From contig CAZNQD010000007.1 of the NCBI GenBank assembly GCA_964575345.1, positions 4,302 through 68,301 of the forward strand: a DNA stretch of 64,000 bases, given 5' to 3'. The DNA comes from UBA1402 sp964575345 (GTDB lineage: Bacteria > Bacteroidota > Bacteroidia > Bacteroidales > UBA1402). The position numbers and the translations under genes were made by a program. Positions within the stretch are counted from its first letter, which is position 1; each line of letters starts with the position of its first letter. The notes beneath the pieces were generated by a model. That model had not been told where the DNA came from. It searched no databases and saw only the letters and a program-made list of their open reading frames with translations. Positions 1 through 8,864 of this stretch are shown here, in pieces.

Positions 1-2069
1 AAATGTTCCGCTATTTGCCGGAAAAAGCCTACAAGGAACTGACGGATGTCATTGACAACAATGCCTCCCTGAGTCACGAACTGGCCGACGCCGTTGCTTC
101 GGCCATGAAAAAATGGGCGCTGGAAATGGGCGTCACTCATTACACTCACTGGTTCCATCCTTTGAACGAAGGAACAGCCGAGAAACACGATGCTTTTAGC
201 GAACCCGATGGTAAAGGGGGCGTGATTGAAAAATTCTCGGGGAAACTTCTTATTCAACAAGAACCCGATGCTTCGAGCTTTCCCAGCGGAGGAATACGCA
301 ACACCTTCGAAGCCAGAGGTTATTCTGCCTGGGATCCCTCCTCGCCTGCTTTTATCGTTGGTGATACCTTGTGCATTCCCACCATTTTTATTGCTTATAC
401 CGGGGAATCGCTCGATTATAAAGCGCCCCTGCTCAGAGCTCTGGAAGCCGTAAACAAGGCCGCAACCGCTGTCTGTCATTATTTCAACGAAGATGTAAAA
501 AAAGTCAATGCTTACCTGGGTTGGGAACAAGAATACTTTCTGGTGGACGAAGGTCTGTACGCCGCCAGGCCCGACCTCTTACTGACAGGACGTACTCTAA
601 TGGGGCATGAAAGCAGCAAAAATCAGCAGCTCGAAGATCATTACTTCGGCGCCATACCAACCCGGGTAATGGCTTTTATGCAGGAATTGGAAATCGAAAG
701 CCTCAAGTTGGGAATTCCGGTTAAAACACGTCATAACGAGGTTGCCCCCAACCAATTTGAACTGGCTCCCGTATACGAAGAATGCAACCTGGCCAACGAC
801 CACAACCTGATGATCATGTCCCTGATGCGTAAGGTCTCGCGCAGGCATGGCTTCAGGGTTCTTCTTCACGAAAAACCTTTCAAAGGCATCAACGGCTCAG
901 GCAAACACAACAACTGGTCCCTGGGCACTGATACAGGCATTCTGCTTATGGCCCCTGGTAAAACACCTGTAGAAAACCTGCGCTTTATTACCTTTGTCTC
1001 CAATGTACTCAAGGCGGTACACAAACACAATGCCCTGCTAAAAGCCAGCATTTCCTCTGCCAACAACGCCCATCGTCTGGGAGCCAACGAAGCTCCTCCG
1101 GCCATTATCTCGAGTTTTTTGGGCAAACAGGTAAGTGACGTATTGGAACATTTAGAAAACAGCGATAAAGAAGATTTCAATCTTTGCGGTAAACAAGGCT
1201 TAAAACTGGACATTGCCCGTATTCCGGAATTGCTTATGGACAACACAGACCGTAACCGCACTTCGCCTTTTGCCTTTACCGGCAATCGTTTTGAGTTCAG
1301 AGCGGTCGGCTCTTCGGCCAACTGTGCCTCGGCCATGTTGGTACTGAACGCAGCCGTGGCCGAACAGCTGCAGCTGTTCAAAACCGAAGTAGATAAGCTG
1401 ATAGCCGAAGGCAAGGATAAATTTGCCGCCATAGTCGAAGTGGTAAGCAAAGATGTCCGCGAAAGCAAAGCCATCCACTTTGACGGCAACAATTATTCAG
1501 AAGCCTGGAAAAAAGAAGCTGCTAAACGGGGGCTTGATTGCGAAACCAGTGTCCCGCTTATCTTCGATGCCTATCTTTTGAAAAGCAGTATTGACATGTT
1601 TGAAACAACTAATGTCATGAACCGAAAAGAATTGGAAGCACGCAACGAAGTAAAATGGGAAACATATACCAAGAAAATTCAGATTGAGGCCCGCGTATTG
1701 GGCGATCTGGCCATGAATCACATTATTCCTGTAGCTACCCGCTACCAAACCTCGCTGATTGAAAACGTCTACAGAATGCGTGATTTGTTCCCGGCCGAAA
1801 AAGCAGCCACCTTATCTGCCAAAAACCTGGAGATTATCGAAGACATTGCAAACCGAACCATCTTTATTAAAGAGAAGGTAGACGAGATGGTCAATGCCCG
1901 CAAAGTGGCCAACAAGATTGAACACGAACGCGAAAAAGCCATTGCCTACCACGACAAGATTTTCCCCATGCTCGAAGAAATCCGCTATCATATCGACAAG
2001 TTGGAATTGATCGTCGACAACGAAATGTGGACCTTGCCCAAATACCGGGAACTGCTGTTCATTCGCTAA
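1..2069 (+). CDS. glnN: Glutamine synthetase type III (5' end cut off by window edge)
   Basis: Makes glutamine from glutamate, ammonia and ATP; a cytoplasmic nitrogen-assimilation enzyme of the GSIII family typical of Bacteroides and cyanobacteria. The visible 688 residues contain the GSIII stretch LLIQQEPDASSFPSGG (about 81-97), NEVAPNQFELAP (about 245-256), the substrate-loop region GSGKHNNWSL (about 298-307) and NRTSPFAFTGNRFEFR. The C-terminal end PKYRELLF is the usual GSIII ending. GSIII proteins run to about 700-730 residues and have some 40 residues ahead of the YLPEKAYK motif, so the first ATG (position 3) is probably internal and the true start lies upstream of this window. It is followed in the same direction by a FemAB-like gene after about 170 bp. 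Confidence 0.96.
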   Translation, partial: MFRYLPEKAYKELTDVIDNNASLSHELADAVASAMKKWALEMGVTHYTHWFHPLNEGTAEKHDAFSEPDGKGGVIEKFSGKLLIQQEPDASSFPSGGIRNTFEARGYSAWDPSSPAFIVGDTLCIPTIFIAYTGESLDYKAPLLRALEAVNKAATAVCHYFNEDVKKVNAYLGWEQEYFLVDEGLYAARPDLLLTGRTLMGHESSKNQQLEDHYFGAIPTRVMAFMQELEIESLKLGIPVKTRHNEVAPNQFELAPVYEECNLANDHNLMIMSLMRKVSRRHGFRVLLHEKPFKGINGSGKHNNWSLGTDTGILLMAPGKTPVENLRFITFVSNVLKAVHKHNALLKASISSANNAHRLGANEAPPAIISSFLGKQVSDVLEHLENSDKEDFNLCGKQGLKLDIARIPELLMDNTDRNRTSPFAFTGNRFEFRAVGSSANCASAMLVLNAAVAEQLQLFKTEVDKLIAEGKDKFAAIVEVVSKDVRESKAIHFDGNNYSEAWKKEAAKRGLDCETSVPLIFDAYLLKSSIDMFETTNVMNRKELEARNEVKWETYTKKIQIEARVLGDLAMNHIIPVATRYQTSLIENVYRMRDLFPAEKAATLSAKNLEIIEDIANRTIFIKEKVDEMVNARKVANKIEHEREKAIAYHDKIFPMLEEIRYHIDKLELIVDNEMWTLPKYRELLFIR

Positions 2070-2239
2070 TATGCAAGCTTGAAACTCGAACGGAAGGGCA
2101 AATCCTCTGGTTTGCTCTTCTTTCGTTTTTAATTTCTTCGTCAGCTCAAAGCGGTCACAAAGCCGTTGGCACATATTGTTTGTTATCAGACGGTTTGGAT
2201 TTGAAGGCTAAAATGCCGACCTTTGTGGTTTTTTTGCTT

Positions 2240-3358
2240 ATGCTTGGTAATGTTCGTCTCAAAGACCTGGAAGAACTCTACGAAACACCCATAGTTCAGC
2301 AGAGCAGTTTCTGGTCTTCATTAAAAAGCAATTTGGGCCACAAAAGTCTGGCTATCGATTTTTCCTCCAGAAAGTCCTCGCTATACCATGCTGTTCCCAA
2401 AGACGGAAATATAGTTTCCGACTTGCTGGTGGTGTTGCAACAGATTGATGCCCGTCATGCCATAGCCCACATCCCCTACGGACCCGAACTGGAGCCCGAC
2501 GAAGAATTACAGGGCGAGTTTCTGGAAGAGCTGTCCGAATGCCTGCGTTCCTTTCTTCCTCCCTCTTGTTTTTTGATACGTTACGACCTGTGCTGGGAAT
2601 CCTACTGGGCCAAAGATCATGCCAATTACGACGATAAAGGCCTGTGGATGGGAGAACCCCAGACAACGGCACAGGAACTGCGCTTTAACATAAGCACCAA
2701 CAACTGGAATTTTCAGAAAGCCTCTTTCAACAACCTGCCTTCGAGCACCGTCTTTTTAGATATAAGTAAAGACTCCGACACTATCTTGTCGGGCATGAAA
2801 CCCAAAACCCGTTACAACATCCGGCTCTCTCAAAAGAAAGACCTGCAAATCCGATCCATCGGCCTGGAAAACATCGACGTGTGGTACAAACTTTATCGCC
2901 AGACTGCTGCACGTAATAAACTCTACCTCAATAATATAGAATATTTTGAAGCCGTCCTGAAAGCCAAAACCCAACAGGATCAAACAGCGGTACAGCTTTT
3001 ACTGGCCGAATGGCAGGGCAAAGCTCTGGCTGCGCTGTTTTTGGTGATTTCGGGCAACAGGGGCTCCTATCTCTACGGAGCCTCCTCAACAGAACACCGC
3101 AACCTGATGCCTACCTACGCCCTGCAATGGGAAGCCATCAAGCTTTCCAAACAACTGGGTTGCACTCAGTACGACATGTTTGGTATCGCTCCCGGGCCCG
3201 ATCCATCCCACCCGCTCTACGGTTTGTATAAATTCAAAACCGGCTTCGGCGGAAAAATTCACCACAGCCTGGGTTGCTGGGATTATCCACTGGATCAGGA
3301 AAAATACGCTCTCTTCAAAGCTTCAGAGCTGAGGGTACAAGGTTATCACATAAATTAA
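2240..3358 (+). CDS. FemAB-like peptidoglycan bridge / aminoacyltransferase-family protein
   Basis: About 372 residues with the look of the FemA/FemB (GNAT-fold) family, whose known members use aminoacyl-tRNA to build peptidoglycan interpeptide bridges. The N-terminus ETPIVQQSSFWSSLK and the C-terminal block SYLYGASS...MPTYALQWEAIKLSKQLGCTQYDMFGI...LYGLYKFKTGFGG are characteristic. The open frame runs back to 2027 inside glnN, but the first 60-70 residues do not fit the family. I chose the ATG at 2240; the ATG at 2213 is an alternative. Bacteroidales have directly cross-linked peptidoglycan as a rule, so the substrate is unknown. The family call is firm and the role is inferred. Confidence 0.8.
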   Translation: MLGNVRLKDLEELYETPIVQQSSFWSSLKSNLGHKSLAIDFSSRKSSLYHAVPKDGNIVSDLLVVLQQIDARHAIAHIPYGPELEPDEELQGEFLEELSECLRSFLPPSCFLIRYDLCWESYWAKDHANYDDKGLWMGEPQTTAQELRFNISTNNWNFQKASFNNLPSSTVFLDISKDSDTILSGMKPKTRYNIRLSQKKDLQIRSIGLENIDVWYKLYRQTAARNKLYLNNIEYFEAVLKAKTQQDQTAVQLLLAEWQGKALAALFLVISGNRGSYLYGASSTEHRNLMPTYALQWEAIKLSKQLGCTQYDMFGIAPGPDPSHPLYGLYKFKTGFGGKIHHSLGCWDYPLDQEKYALFKASELRVQGYHIN

Positions 3359-3399
3359 GTTCAGCAGGTTCCAAAAAATTCGCTATACTTGCAGCTGCT

Positions 3400-3969
3400 A
3401 TGGAAACCGACAAACTCTATATAAAAAACATGGTCTGCGAGCGCTGCAAGATGGCGGTCAAAGATCTCTTGCAAAAACACCGCATAGCTGTGCACAGCAT
3501 AGATCTGGGCGAAGTCAGCCTCGTCTCGGAACTCAGCCCTGAACAAAAGCAAGCCCTGGCCGGAGACTTACTCAAACTGGGATTCGAGCTGATCGACGAC
3601 AAAAAAAGCCGCCTGATACTGCAAATCAAAACCCATATCATAGAATTGGTTCAACAGCACAATGCCCAACTCAACAACAATCTCTCGGATTACCTCAGCG
3701 ATAAACTGCACCTGGATTACAACTACCTGAGCAGCCTGTTTTCGGAACTGGAAAACATCAGTATCGAAAAATTCTTTATCGCCCAAAAAATTGAAAAGGT
3801 TAAGGAGCTGATGATTTACGATGAACTCAGCCTGAGCCAGATTGCCGATATGCTGCAGTATTCCAGCGTGGCCTACCTGAGTAATCAATTCAAAAGAACC
3901 ACCGGTTTCAGTCCCAGGCAATTCAAACAAATGAAGGGCAGCAAGCGCAAAGCCCTGGATCAGCTCTAA
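3400..3969 (+). CDS. AraC-family regulator with an HMA-like metal-binding N-terminus, probable copper sensor
   Basis: A 189-residue protein. The N-terminus has an HMA-type motif, MVCERCKMAV, with Cys13 and Cys16, and an overall layout resembling the ferredoxin-like HMA domain of copper chaperones. The C-terminus (about 139-180) is an AraC helix-turn-helix: LSLSQIADMLQYSSVAYLSNQFKRTTGFSPRQFK. The ATG at 3400 was chosen because translation from the upstream in-frame start (3274) would overlap the FemAB gene and adds nothing family-like. copA starts 80 bp downstream on the same strand. The fusion of a metal-binding fold to an AraC DNA-binding domain beside a copper ATPase suggests a Cu(I)-responsive activator. 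That role is inferred, not shown. Confidence 0.85.
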   Translation: METDKLYIKNMVCERCKMAVKDLLQKHRIAVHSIDLGEVSLVSELSPEQKQALAGDLLKLGFELIDDKKSRLILQIKTHIIELVQQHNAQLNNNLSDYLSDKLHLDYNYLSSLFSELENISIEKFFIAQKIEKVKELMIYDELSLSQIADMLQYSSVAYLSNQFKRTTGFSPRQFKQMKGSKRKALDQL

Positions 3970-4048
3970 ACTTTACAAGTCTTTCCGAAAATATCGTAAC
4001 AGCACTTACTGATATATCACGGAACTTTGCAGACAAAAGAACAATACT

Positions 4049-6226
4049 ATGTCTGCAACTAAAAAAACCTATCCCCTGCTCCATCTTTCCTGCGCCGGCT
4101 GTGCCGCCAAAGTAGAGCAAAACCTCAATAAATACCCAGGTGTCAGCAAAGCTGCCGTCAATTTTGCCAGTTCTGTGCTGAGCCTGGAATTCGATGCTGA
4201 AGCTGTCAGCCCGGCTGATATCCGGCACAAGGTTCAGGAACTCGGCTATGATTTGCTGATTGAAACTAATGATCAGCATCAAAAGCCTCGTCGCTCCGCC
4301 CTGGGCAAGGCCCTGGGAGCCTTGTTGCTTTCGATACCGGTTTTCGTCATTTCCATGTTTTATCCCGAACTTCCCGGGGCTCACTTTTGGTTATGGGCTT
4401 TGAGCACACCTGTAGTGCTGTGGTTTGGCAGAAATTTCTTTATTCGTGCCTTTAAACAAGTCCGCCGCTTTAGCGCCGATATGGACAGCCTGGTAGCCCT
4501 GAGCACCGGGGTAGCCTACGTGTTCAGTGTCATTCAGACCTTTTTCCCCCGGCTTTTATCAGAAACGGCATTGTCGGGTATGGTCTTTTACGAAGCAGCC
4601 AGCATGGTTATTGCCATTGTTTTGCTGGGCAGGTACCTCGAAGAACGGGCCAAAGACAAAAGTGCTTCTGCCATCAGGCAGTTGATGGGCTTACAGGTAA
4701 AAACAGCCATGTTACTCAGGGCAGACGGTTCCAGCCTCGAAATCCCCGTCAATAAGTTACAACAGGGAGACTTGATTCAAATCAGAAGCGGAGAAAAATT
4801 TGCCGTCGACGGCAGCGTGCACAGCGGTTACAGCCTGGTGGACGAAAGTATGCTGAGCGGCGAAGCCCTGCCTGTTTACAAAACGGTGGGAGCCCAGGTA
4901 TTTGCAGGCACCATCAATCAAAACGGCAGCCTGGTTTACCGGGCAGAAAAACTGGGCAAAGACAGTCTGCTATCGCAAATTATTCAGCAGGTACAAGAAG
5001 CCCAAAACAGCAAAGCCAAAGTGCAGAAAAAAGCGGATAAACTGGCCGCTGTTTTTGTTCCCCTGGTTTTGTCTGTTGCTGTTCTTTCTTTTGCGCTCTG
5101 GTTGATTTTGGGCGGAGAGCAGGCGCTGAGCCTGGGGCTGAAAGCCTTTATAACAGTACTGGTTATTGCCTGTCCCTGTGCCCTGGGACTGGCAACGCCC
5201 ACCGCCATCATGGTGGGCATGGGCAGAGCTGCACAACAAGGCATTTTGATCAAAAACGCCGAAGCCCTGGAAAGAGCCAAAAAAATTGATACCGTGGTCC
5301 TCGACAAAACCGGCACCATCACCGAAGGCAAGCCACGAGTAAGCAATATTCACTGGTTGAACAAAGATGAATTATTAAAACCATTGTTGTTGACTATGGA
5401 AAAAACTTCCTCTCATCCCCTTTCGCAGGCTATGGTCGATTTTCTGGAAGGCAGTGGCGGAGTGAAACTCAGCGAAATCAGGCATCACCCGGGCCTGGGA
5501 CTGAGCGCAGTTTTCAACAAGGTTCATTATTATGTGGGCAGCCTTGATCTGCTACATCAACACAACATAATACCCGAGCCGGAGCTGGAAAGCCTGGCGG
5601 ACAGCTGGAGCAGTCAGGCCAACAGCCTGGTATGGTTTGCAGGCAACGGCAGCGTGCTGGCACTGGCAGCCCTGGCTGATAAAGTGAAAGAAGGCTCCCC
5701 TGCAGCCATTCATCAGCTGCAGCAAAACGGAATCGAAGTATATATGCTGACGGGCGACAACCAGGCCACAGCTGCGGCCATTGCTGCTGCCTGCGGTATC
5801 AGCAAGTACCGTTCAAAACTCTTGCCACAGGACAAAGCAGACATCATCAAACAACTTCAGTCAGAAGGCAAAAAAGTGGCTATGGCAGGTGACGGCATCA
5901 ACGACAGCACAGCCCTGGCTACGGCCGATTTAAGTATTGCCATGGGCAAAGGCAGCGACATAGCCATGGAAGTAGCCGATATGACCCTTATCTCTTCGGA
6001 TCTGAACAAACTGCCCCAGGCCCTGAAGCTCTCTTCTAAAACGCTCGGCACCATACATCAGAATTTGTTTTGGGCCTTTATCTACAACCTGATCGGTATT
6101 CCCCTGGCTGCCGGCTTGCTTTATCCTCTGACCGGCATTATGCTCAATCCGATGATTGCCGCCGCCGCCATGGGGCTGAGCAGCCTCAGCGTGGTGCTCA
6201 ACAGCTTACGTTTGAGGTGGATGTAA
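4049..6226 (+). CDS. copA: Copper-translocating P1B-type ATPase
   Basis: Inner-membrane ATPase that exports Cu(I) from the cytoplasm; 725 residues, normal for the family with one N-terminal HMA domain (SCAGC, Cys15/Cys18). It has the transmembrane CPC site (about 375-377, in IACPCALGLATP) that defines Cu/Ag pumps, the phosphorylation motif DKTGT (Asp about 419), TGDN, and the hinge motif GDGINDS (Asp about 615). A GEALPV actuator loop is also present. It follows the HMA-AraC regulator by 80 bp and probably answers to it. The downstream msrA is convergent, with 24 bp between the stops. Confidence 0.96.
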   Translation: MSATKKTYPLLHLSCAGCAAKVEQNLNKYPGVSKAAVNFASSVLSLEFDAEAVSPADIRHKVQELGYDLLIETNDQHQKPRRSALGKALGALLLSIPVFVISMFYPELPGAHFWLWALSTPVVLWFGRNFFIRAFKQVRRFSADMDSLVALSTGVAYVFSVIQTFFPRLLSETALSGMVFYEAASMVIAIVLLGRYLEERAKDKSASAIRQLMGLQVKTAMLLRADGSSLEIPVNKLQQGDLIQIRSGEKFAVDGSVHSGYSLVDESMLSGEALPVYKTVGAQVFAGTINQNGSLVYRAEKLGKDSLLSQIIQQVQEAQNSKAKVQKKADKLAAVFVPLVLSVAVLSFALWLILGGEQALSLGLKAFITVLVIACPCALGLATPTAIMVGMGRAAQQGILIKNAEALERAKKIDTVVLDKTGTITEGKPRVSNIHWLNKDELLKPLLLTMEKTSSHPLSQAMVDFLEGSGGVKLSEIRHHPGLGLSAVFNKVHYYVGSLDLLHQHNIIPEPELESLADSWSSQANSLVWFAGNGSVLALAALADKVKEGSPAAIHQLQQNGIEVYMLTGDNQATAAAIAAACGISKYRSKLLPQDKADIIKQLQSEGKKVAMAGDGINDSTALATADLSIAMGKGSDIAMEVADMTLISSDLNKLPQALKLSSKTLGTIHQNLFWAFIYNLIGIPLAAGLLYPLTGIMLNPMIAAAAMGLSSLSVVLNSLRLRWM

Positions 6227-6250
6227 ACCGGATTACAGGCTGCTTCTGTA

Positions 6251-6901
6251 CTACTTCAGATAAGAATCGAAATAAATCAAATGGCAGGTATACCCGCCGG
6301 GGTTCTTTTGCAAATAATCCTGGTGGTATTCTTCGGCTTTGTAAAATTTCTTCAGTGGTTCCAGGCTCGTGACCACGGGGGCTTTCCAGCGTTTGGAGGC
6401 ATTCACGATTTCGATGAAACGAGCAGCTTCCTGCTTTTCTTCTTCGTTGCCGTAGAAAATGGCCGAACGATAAGAACTGCCAATGTCGTTCCCCTGACGG
6501 TTCAAGGTGGTTGGATTGTGCATCCTAAAGAAAAAATCCAATAATTGCCTGTAGGATGTCAACTTGGGATCGTATTCAATCTCAACGGCTTCGGCATGGC
6601 CTTCGTGATTTTGGTAGTTAGGGTTCTCTACCCTCCCCCCGGTATAACCTACGGTAGTGTTCAACACCCCAGGCTGTTTTCGGATCAATTCTTCCATACC
6701 CCAAAAGCAACCGCCGGCCAGTACGATTATTTTACTGTTTTTGTTTATGATCGGCCGGGTCTTTTGCGGGGATTGCGTTTGTTGTTTAGATGCTTGTAAC
6801 ATAGGTTCTGGTTTTAATTCAGTGAATTCTGCTCGTAGTTTTGATATTCCGGCAGTAAGCAACATAAAAACAATAAACAAATTCATCGTGTTATTACTCA
6901 T
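6251..6901 (-). CDS. msrA: Peptide-methionine (S)-S-oxide reductase, exported
   Basis: Reduces the S-epimer of methionine sulfoxide in oxidised proteins. The catalytic motif GGCFWG places the active cysteine at residue 65, followed by GVLNTTVGYTGG and the conserved NYQNHEGHAEAVEIEYDP. The C-terminal region has YHQDYLQKNPGGY, also typical. About 55 residues precede the MsrA core: a hydrophobic N-terminus (NLFIVFMLLTAGIS) and a polar linker. This suggests export to the periplasm or anchoring in the membrane. MsrB is not fused to it and not nearby. It is convergent with copA; copper and methionine oxidation stress often go together, but a shared regulation is only a guess. Confidence 0.95.
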   Translation of the reverse strand: MSNNTMNLFIVFMLLTAGISKLRAEFTELKPEPMLQASKQQTQSPQKTRPIINKNSKIIVLAGGCFWGMEELIRKQPGVLNTTVGYTGGRVENPNYQNHEGHAEAVEIEYDPKLTSYRQLLDFFFRMHNPTTLNRQGNDIGSSYRSAIFYGNEEEKQEAARFIEIVNASKRWKAPVVTSLEPLKKFYKAEEYHQDYLQKNPGGYTCHLIYFDSYLK

Positions 6902-6990
6902 TTATGCCGTCTTTTTGTTTTGTTGTTGCATTTTCCACTTTCTTTTGTGGTTTTCATCCTATTCCACCATCCATTATCTGTCAGGGGACA

Positions 6991-7503
6991 TTATAGTTTA
7001 GGCATATATTCGGCCGGATTCACACTTTCTCCGTTTTTGAGCACCTCATAATGCAAGTGAGGGCCTGTAGCCAAACCTGTCTTACCAACATAGCCGACAA
7101 TTGCTCCTTTTTCAATCCTGTCTCCCTCCTTTACTGCAAAATCATTCAAATGAGCACAACGTGTAGTGAAACCATTCCCATGATCTATTTCAATCATTTT
7201 ACCATAGGTTTTTTCGAGAAAAACAACTCTTACAACAATCCCTGAAGCGGTTGCCACAACCTGAGTACCCGTTTCTGCCGAAAAATCTATACCCTCGTGA
7301 AAAGTTCTTTGTTTTGTTTTCGGGTTAATTTGCATTCCATATTCGGATCTGTTTTTATACTCATCCACCTTAATGGGGGAAATGTCCGGAATAGTCTTAT
7401 CACCAGTTTCGGTTACAGAAAAAGACATTGTCATTAACATCATGAGTGGAAGAAACCCGAAATATCTAAGGACTTTCCATTTGGAACTTTTACTTTTTGT
7501 CAT
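6991..7503 (-). CDS. M23-family (LytM-like) metallopeptidase
   Basis: Predicted membrane-anchored or secreted peptidoglycan endopeptidase. It has a single N-terminal hydrophobic segment (YFGFLPLMMLMTMSFS) and then a LytM/M23 domain with the zinc ligands in HEGID and GPHLHYEV and a further conserved His in CAHLND. The domain is compact and runs to the C-terminus, with the usual GNGFTTRCAHL and GDRIEKGAIVGYVG strands. Start: two in-frame ATGs exist (7530 and 7503). The second gives a more ordinary signal sequence and was chosen. All zinc-binding residues are present, so an active enzyme is likely. The gene stands alone between msrA and the radical SAM pair, and its base composition is AT-rich like theirs. 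Confidence 0.9.
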   Translation of the reverse strand: MTKSKSSKWKVLRYFGFLPLMMLMTMSFSVTETGDKTIPDISPIKVDEYKNRSEYGMQINPKTKQRTFHEGIDFSAETGTQVVATASGIVVRVVFLEKTYGKMIEIDHGNGFTTRCAHLNDFAVKEGDRIEKGAIVGYVGKTGLATGPHLHYEVLKNGESVNPAEYMPKL

Positions 7504-7763
7504 TAATTTTTTTTTTAATTGTTGAACCATAGAAATTGTTGCAGAAAAGGCTTGTTTTTACAGAATATTCCAAATTACTCAGAATTAGTTTCAGATAATC
7601 GGATGTTTTACGTTCATTTTTAAGGAAGCGACTATCAATCTGAAATTCATGAACAGCTCTTAGACTGGAACGAAACAGATAAATTCCACAATGGTGTCAG
7701 GGTTGGATGTAAACTGATCCATTTCATTTATGATTTATTCGTTGCAATTGCCGCCGGAGATGA

Positions 7764-8864
7764 TCAATCGCAGTACTTGCTCATATATTGCCTGTAGGTG
7801 GTATTTTTATCCTCACACCATTGGTATTTCCCGTAAAAAAATTCAATTATTTTTTTAGGCAGGATTGTTTCGAAGGAGCGAAGCAAAACAACATCGTATT
7901 TGCGATGAAAATTTATCCAGCATTGATTGCAGGATTTGGTATGCTGTCGTTGTATCGCGACTGATTTTGCCGAGTTGAATATTTCGTCTAAGGATTTAAG
8001 ATAAACATTGCCCAATTTTGTCGGAAGGTTTTGACACAAAGGCACATCTCCGTTGGGATGAATCACTAAACTGTCCAGTATACTGTGACATTTCAATTTG
8101 GTATGACCGCTGCGCCATTCTTCGTAAAGCATCAGAAAATCATAATTTTCGGAGGTGGATTTAACCTCCTGAGGTATGGTTTTTCTAAAATCGGTTTGAA
8201 TATCTGATGACCTCCTTTTTTCCAGCATTTCTTTTAAATGGGCAGATTCTTTAGTGTCGAAAAAGTCAATATTGTTGTATAAGCCAATTCTTATGTCGAT
8301 GTCGTATTTTTTGGATATTCCTATAACATCTTGTAAATCAGAAAAACTATTGTAAGGAGTAAGCGTAAACATTAGTGAAACAGGAACTAAATCCCGGCAG
8401 GCTTCGATTACTTGTATCACTTTGTCAAAACCATCTTTTCCCCGCATATATTTATAGGTTTCGGTCGTTCCGTCGAGGGAAACATACAACCTGTGGGGAG
8501 AATAATTTTTTACGGCTTCGATGACTTTGTCCGGTTTCAAACAATTGGAAAGAATATCGAATTTGGGATGATTCACCGAAAACCAACTTAATATCTTATC
8601 GCTTTCGGGGTGCAACAAAAATTCTCCGCCCTCCATGCCGACGATGGTATCTTTTGAAATACATTTGGAATTCATGATTTCAACAATCTTTTCAAAAGAT
8701 AGATGTTGCGGGGGTCGTTTTTCCCATATATGACAATGCAAACACCTCGAATCACACAATTCGGTGGCATATAACATCAGAGTGGATATTTTTTTGTTTT
8801 GAGGCCTTACTACATTGTTGGTGAATTTTAATCCTCTTTTCAGGTAATCAGTTACTTTGTACAT
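7764..8864 (-). CDS. Radical SAM protein with SPASM/twitch-like C-terminus
   Basis: 366 residues. The cluster motif is CDSRCLHC (Cys37, Cys41, Cys44), the classic CxxxCxxC that holds the SAM-binding 4Fe-4S cluster. GMEGGEFLLHPE matches the GGEP-like SAM-contact region and LYVSLDGTTETYKYMRGKDGF matches the family core. The C-terminal part carries more cysteines (KLKCHS, PLCQN, KSCNQCW) consistent with an auxiliary-cluster SPASM or twitch domain. The start codon lies 13 bases inside the end of the upstream oxidoreductase gene, so the two are co-translated. SPASM proteins modify peptides or sugars or dehydrogenate alcohols. No precursor peptide gene is evident, so the substrate is unknown. The pair is AT-rich compared with flanking housekeeping genes. 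Confidence 0.88.
   Translation of the reverse strand: MYKVTDYLKRGLKFTNNVVRPQNKKISTLMLYATELCDSRCLHCHIWEKRPPQHLSFEKIVEIMNSKCISKDTIVGMEGGEFLLHPESDKILSWFSVNHPKFDILSNCLKPDKVIEAVKNYSPHRLYVSLDGTTETYKYMRGKDGFDKVIQVIEACRDLVPVSLMFTLTPYNSFSDLQDVIGISKKYDIDIRIGLYNNIDFFDTKESAHLKEMLEKRRSSDIQTDFRKTIPQEVKSTSENYDFLMLYEEWRSGHTKLKCHSILDSLVIHPNGDVPLCQNLPTKLGNVYLKSLDEIFNSAKSVAIQRQHTKSCNQCWINFHRKYDVVLLRSFETILPKKIIEFFYGKYQWCEDKNTTYRQYMSKYCD

Noticed and set aside
7620..7792. Frame on the plus strand reading WNETDKFHNGVRVG...
   Set aside because: It has a coding-like look, but no start codon or homologue that I can name, and it runs into the radical SAM stop region; possibly a relic, not called.
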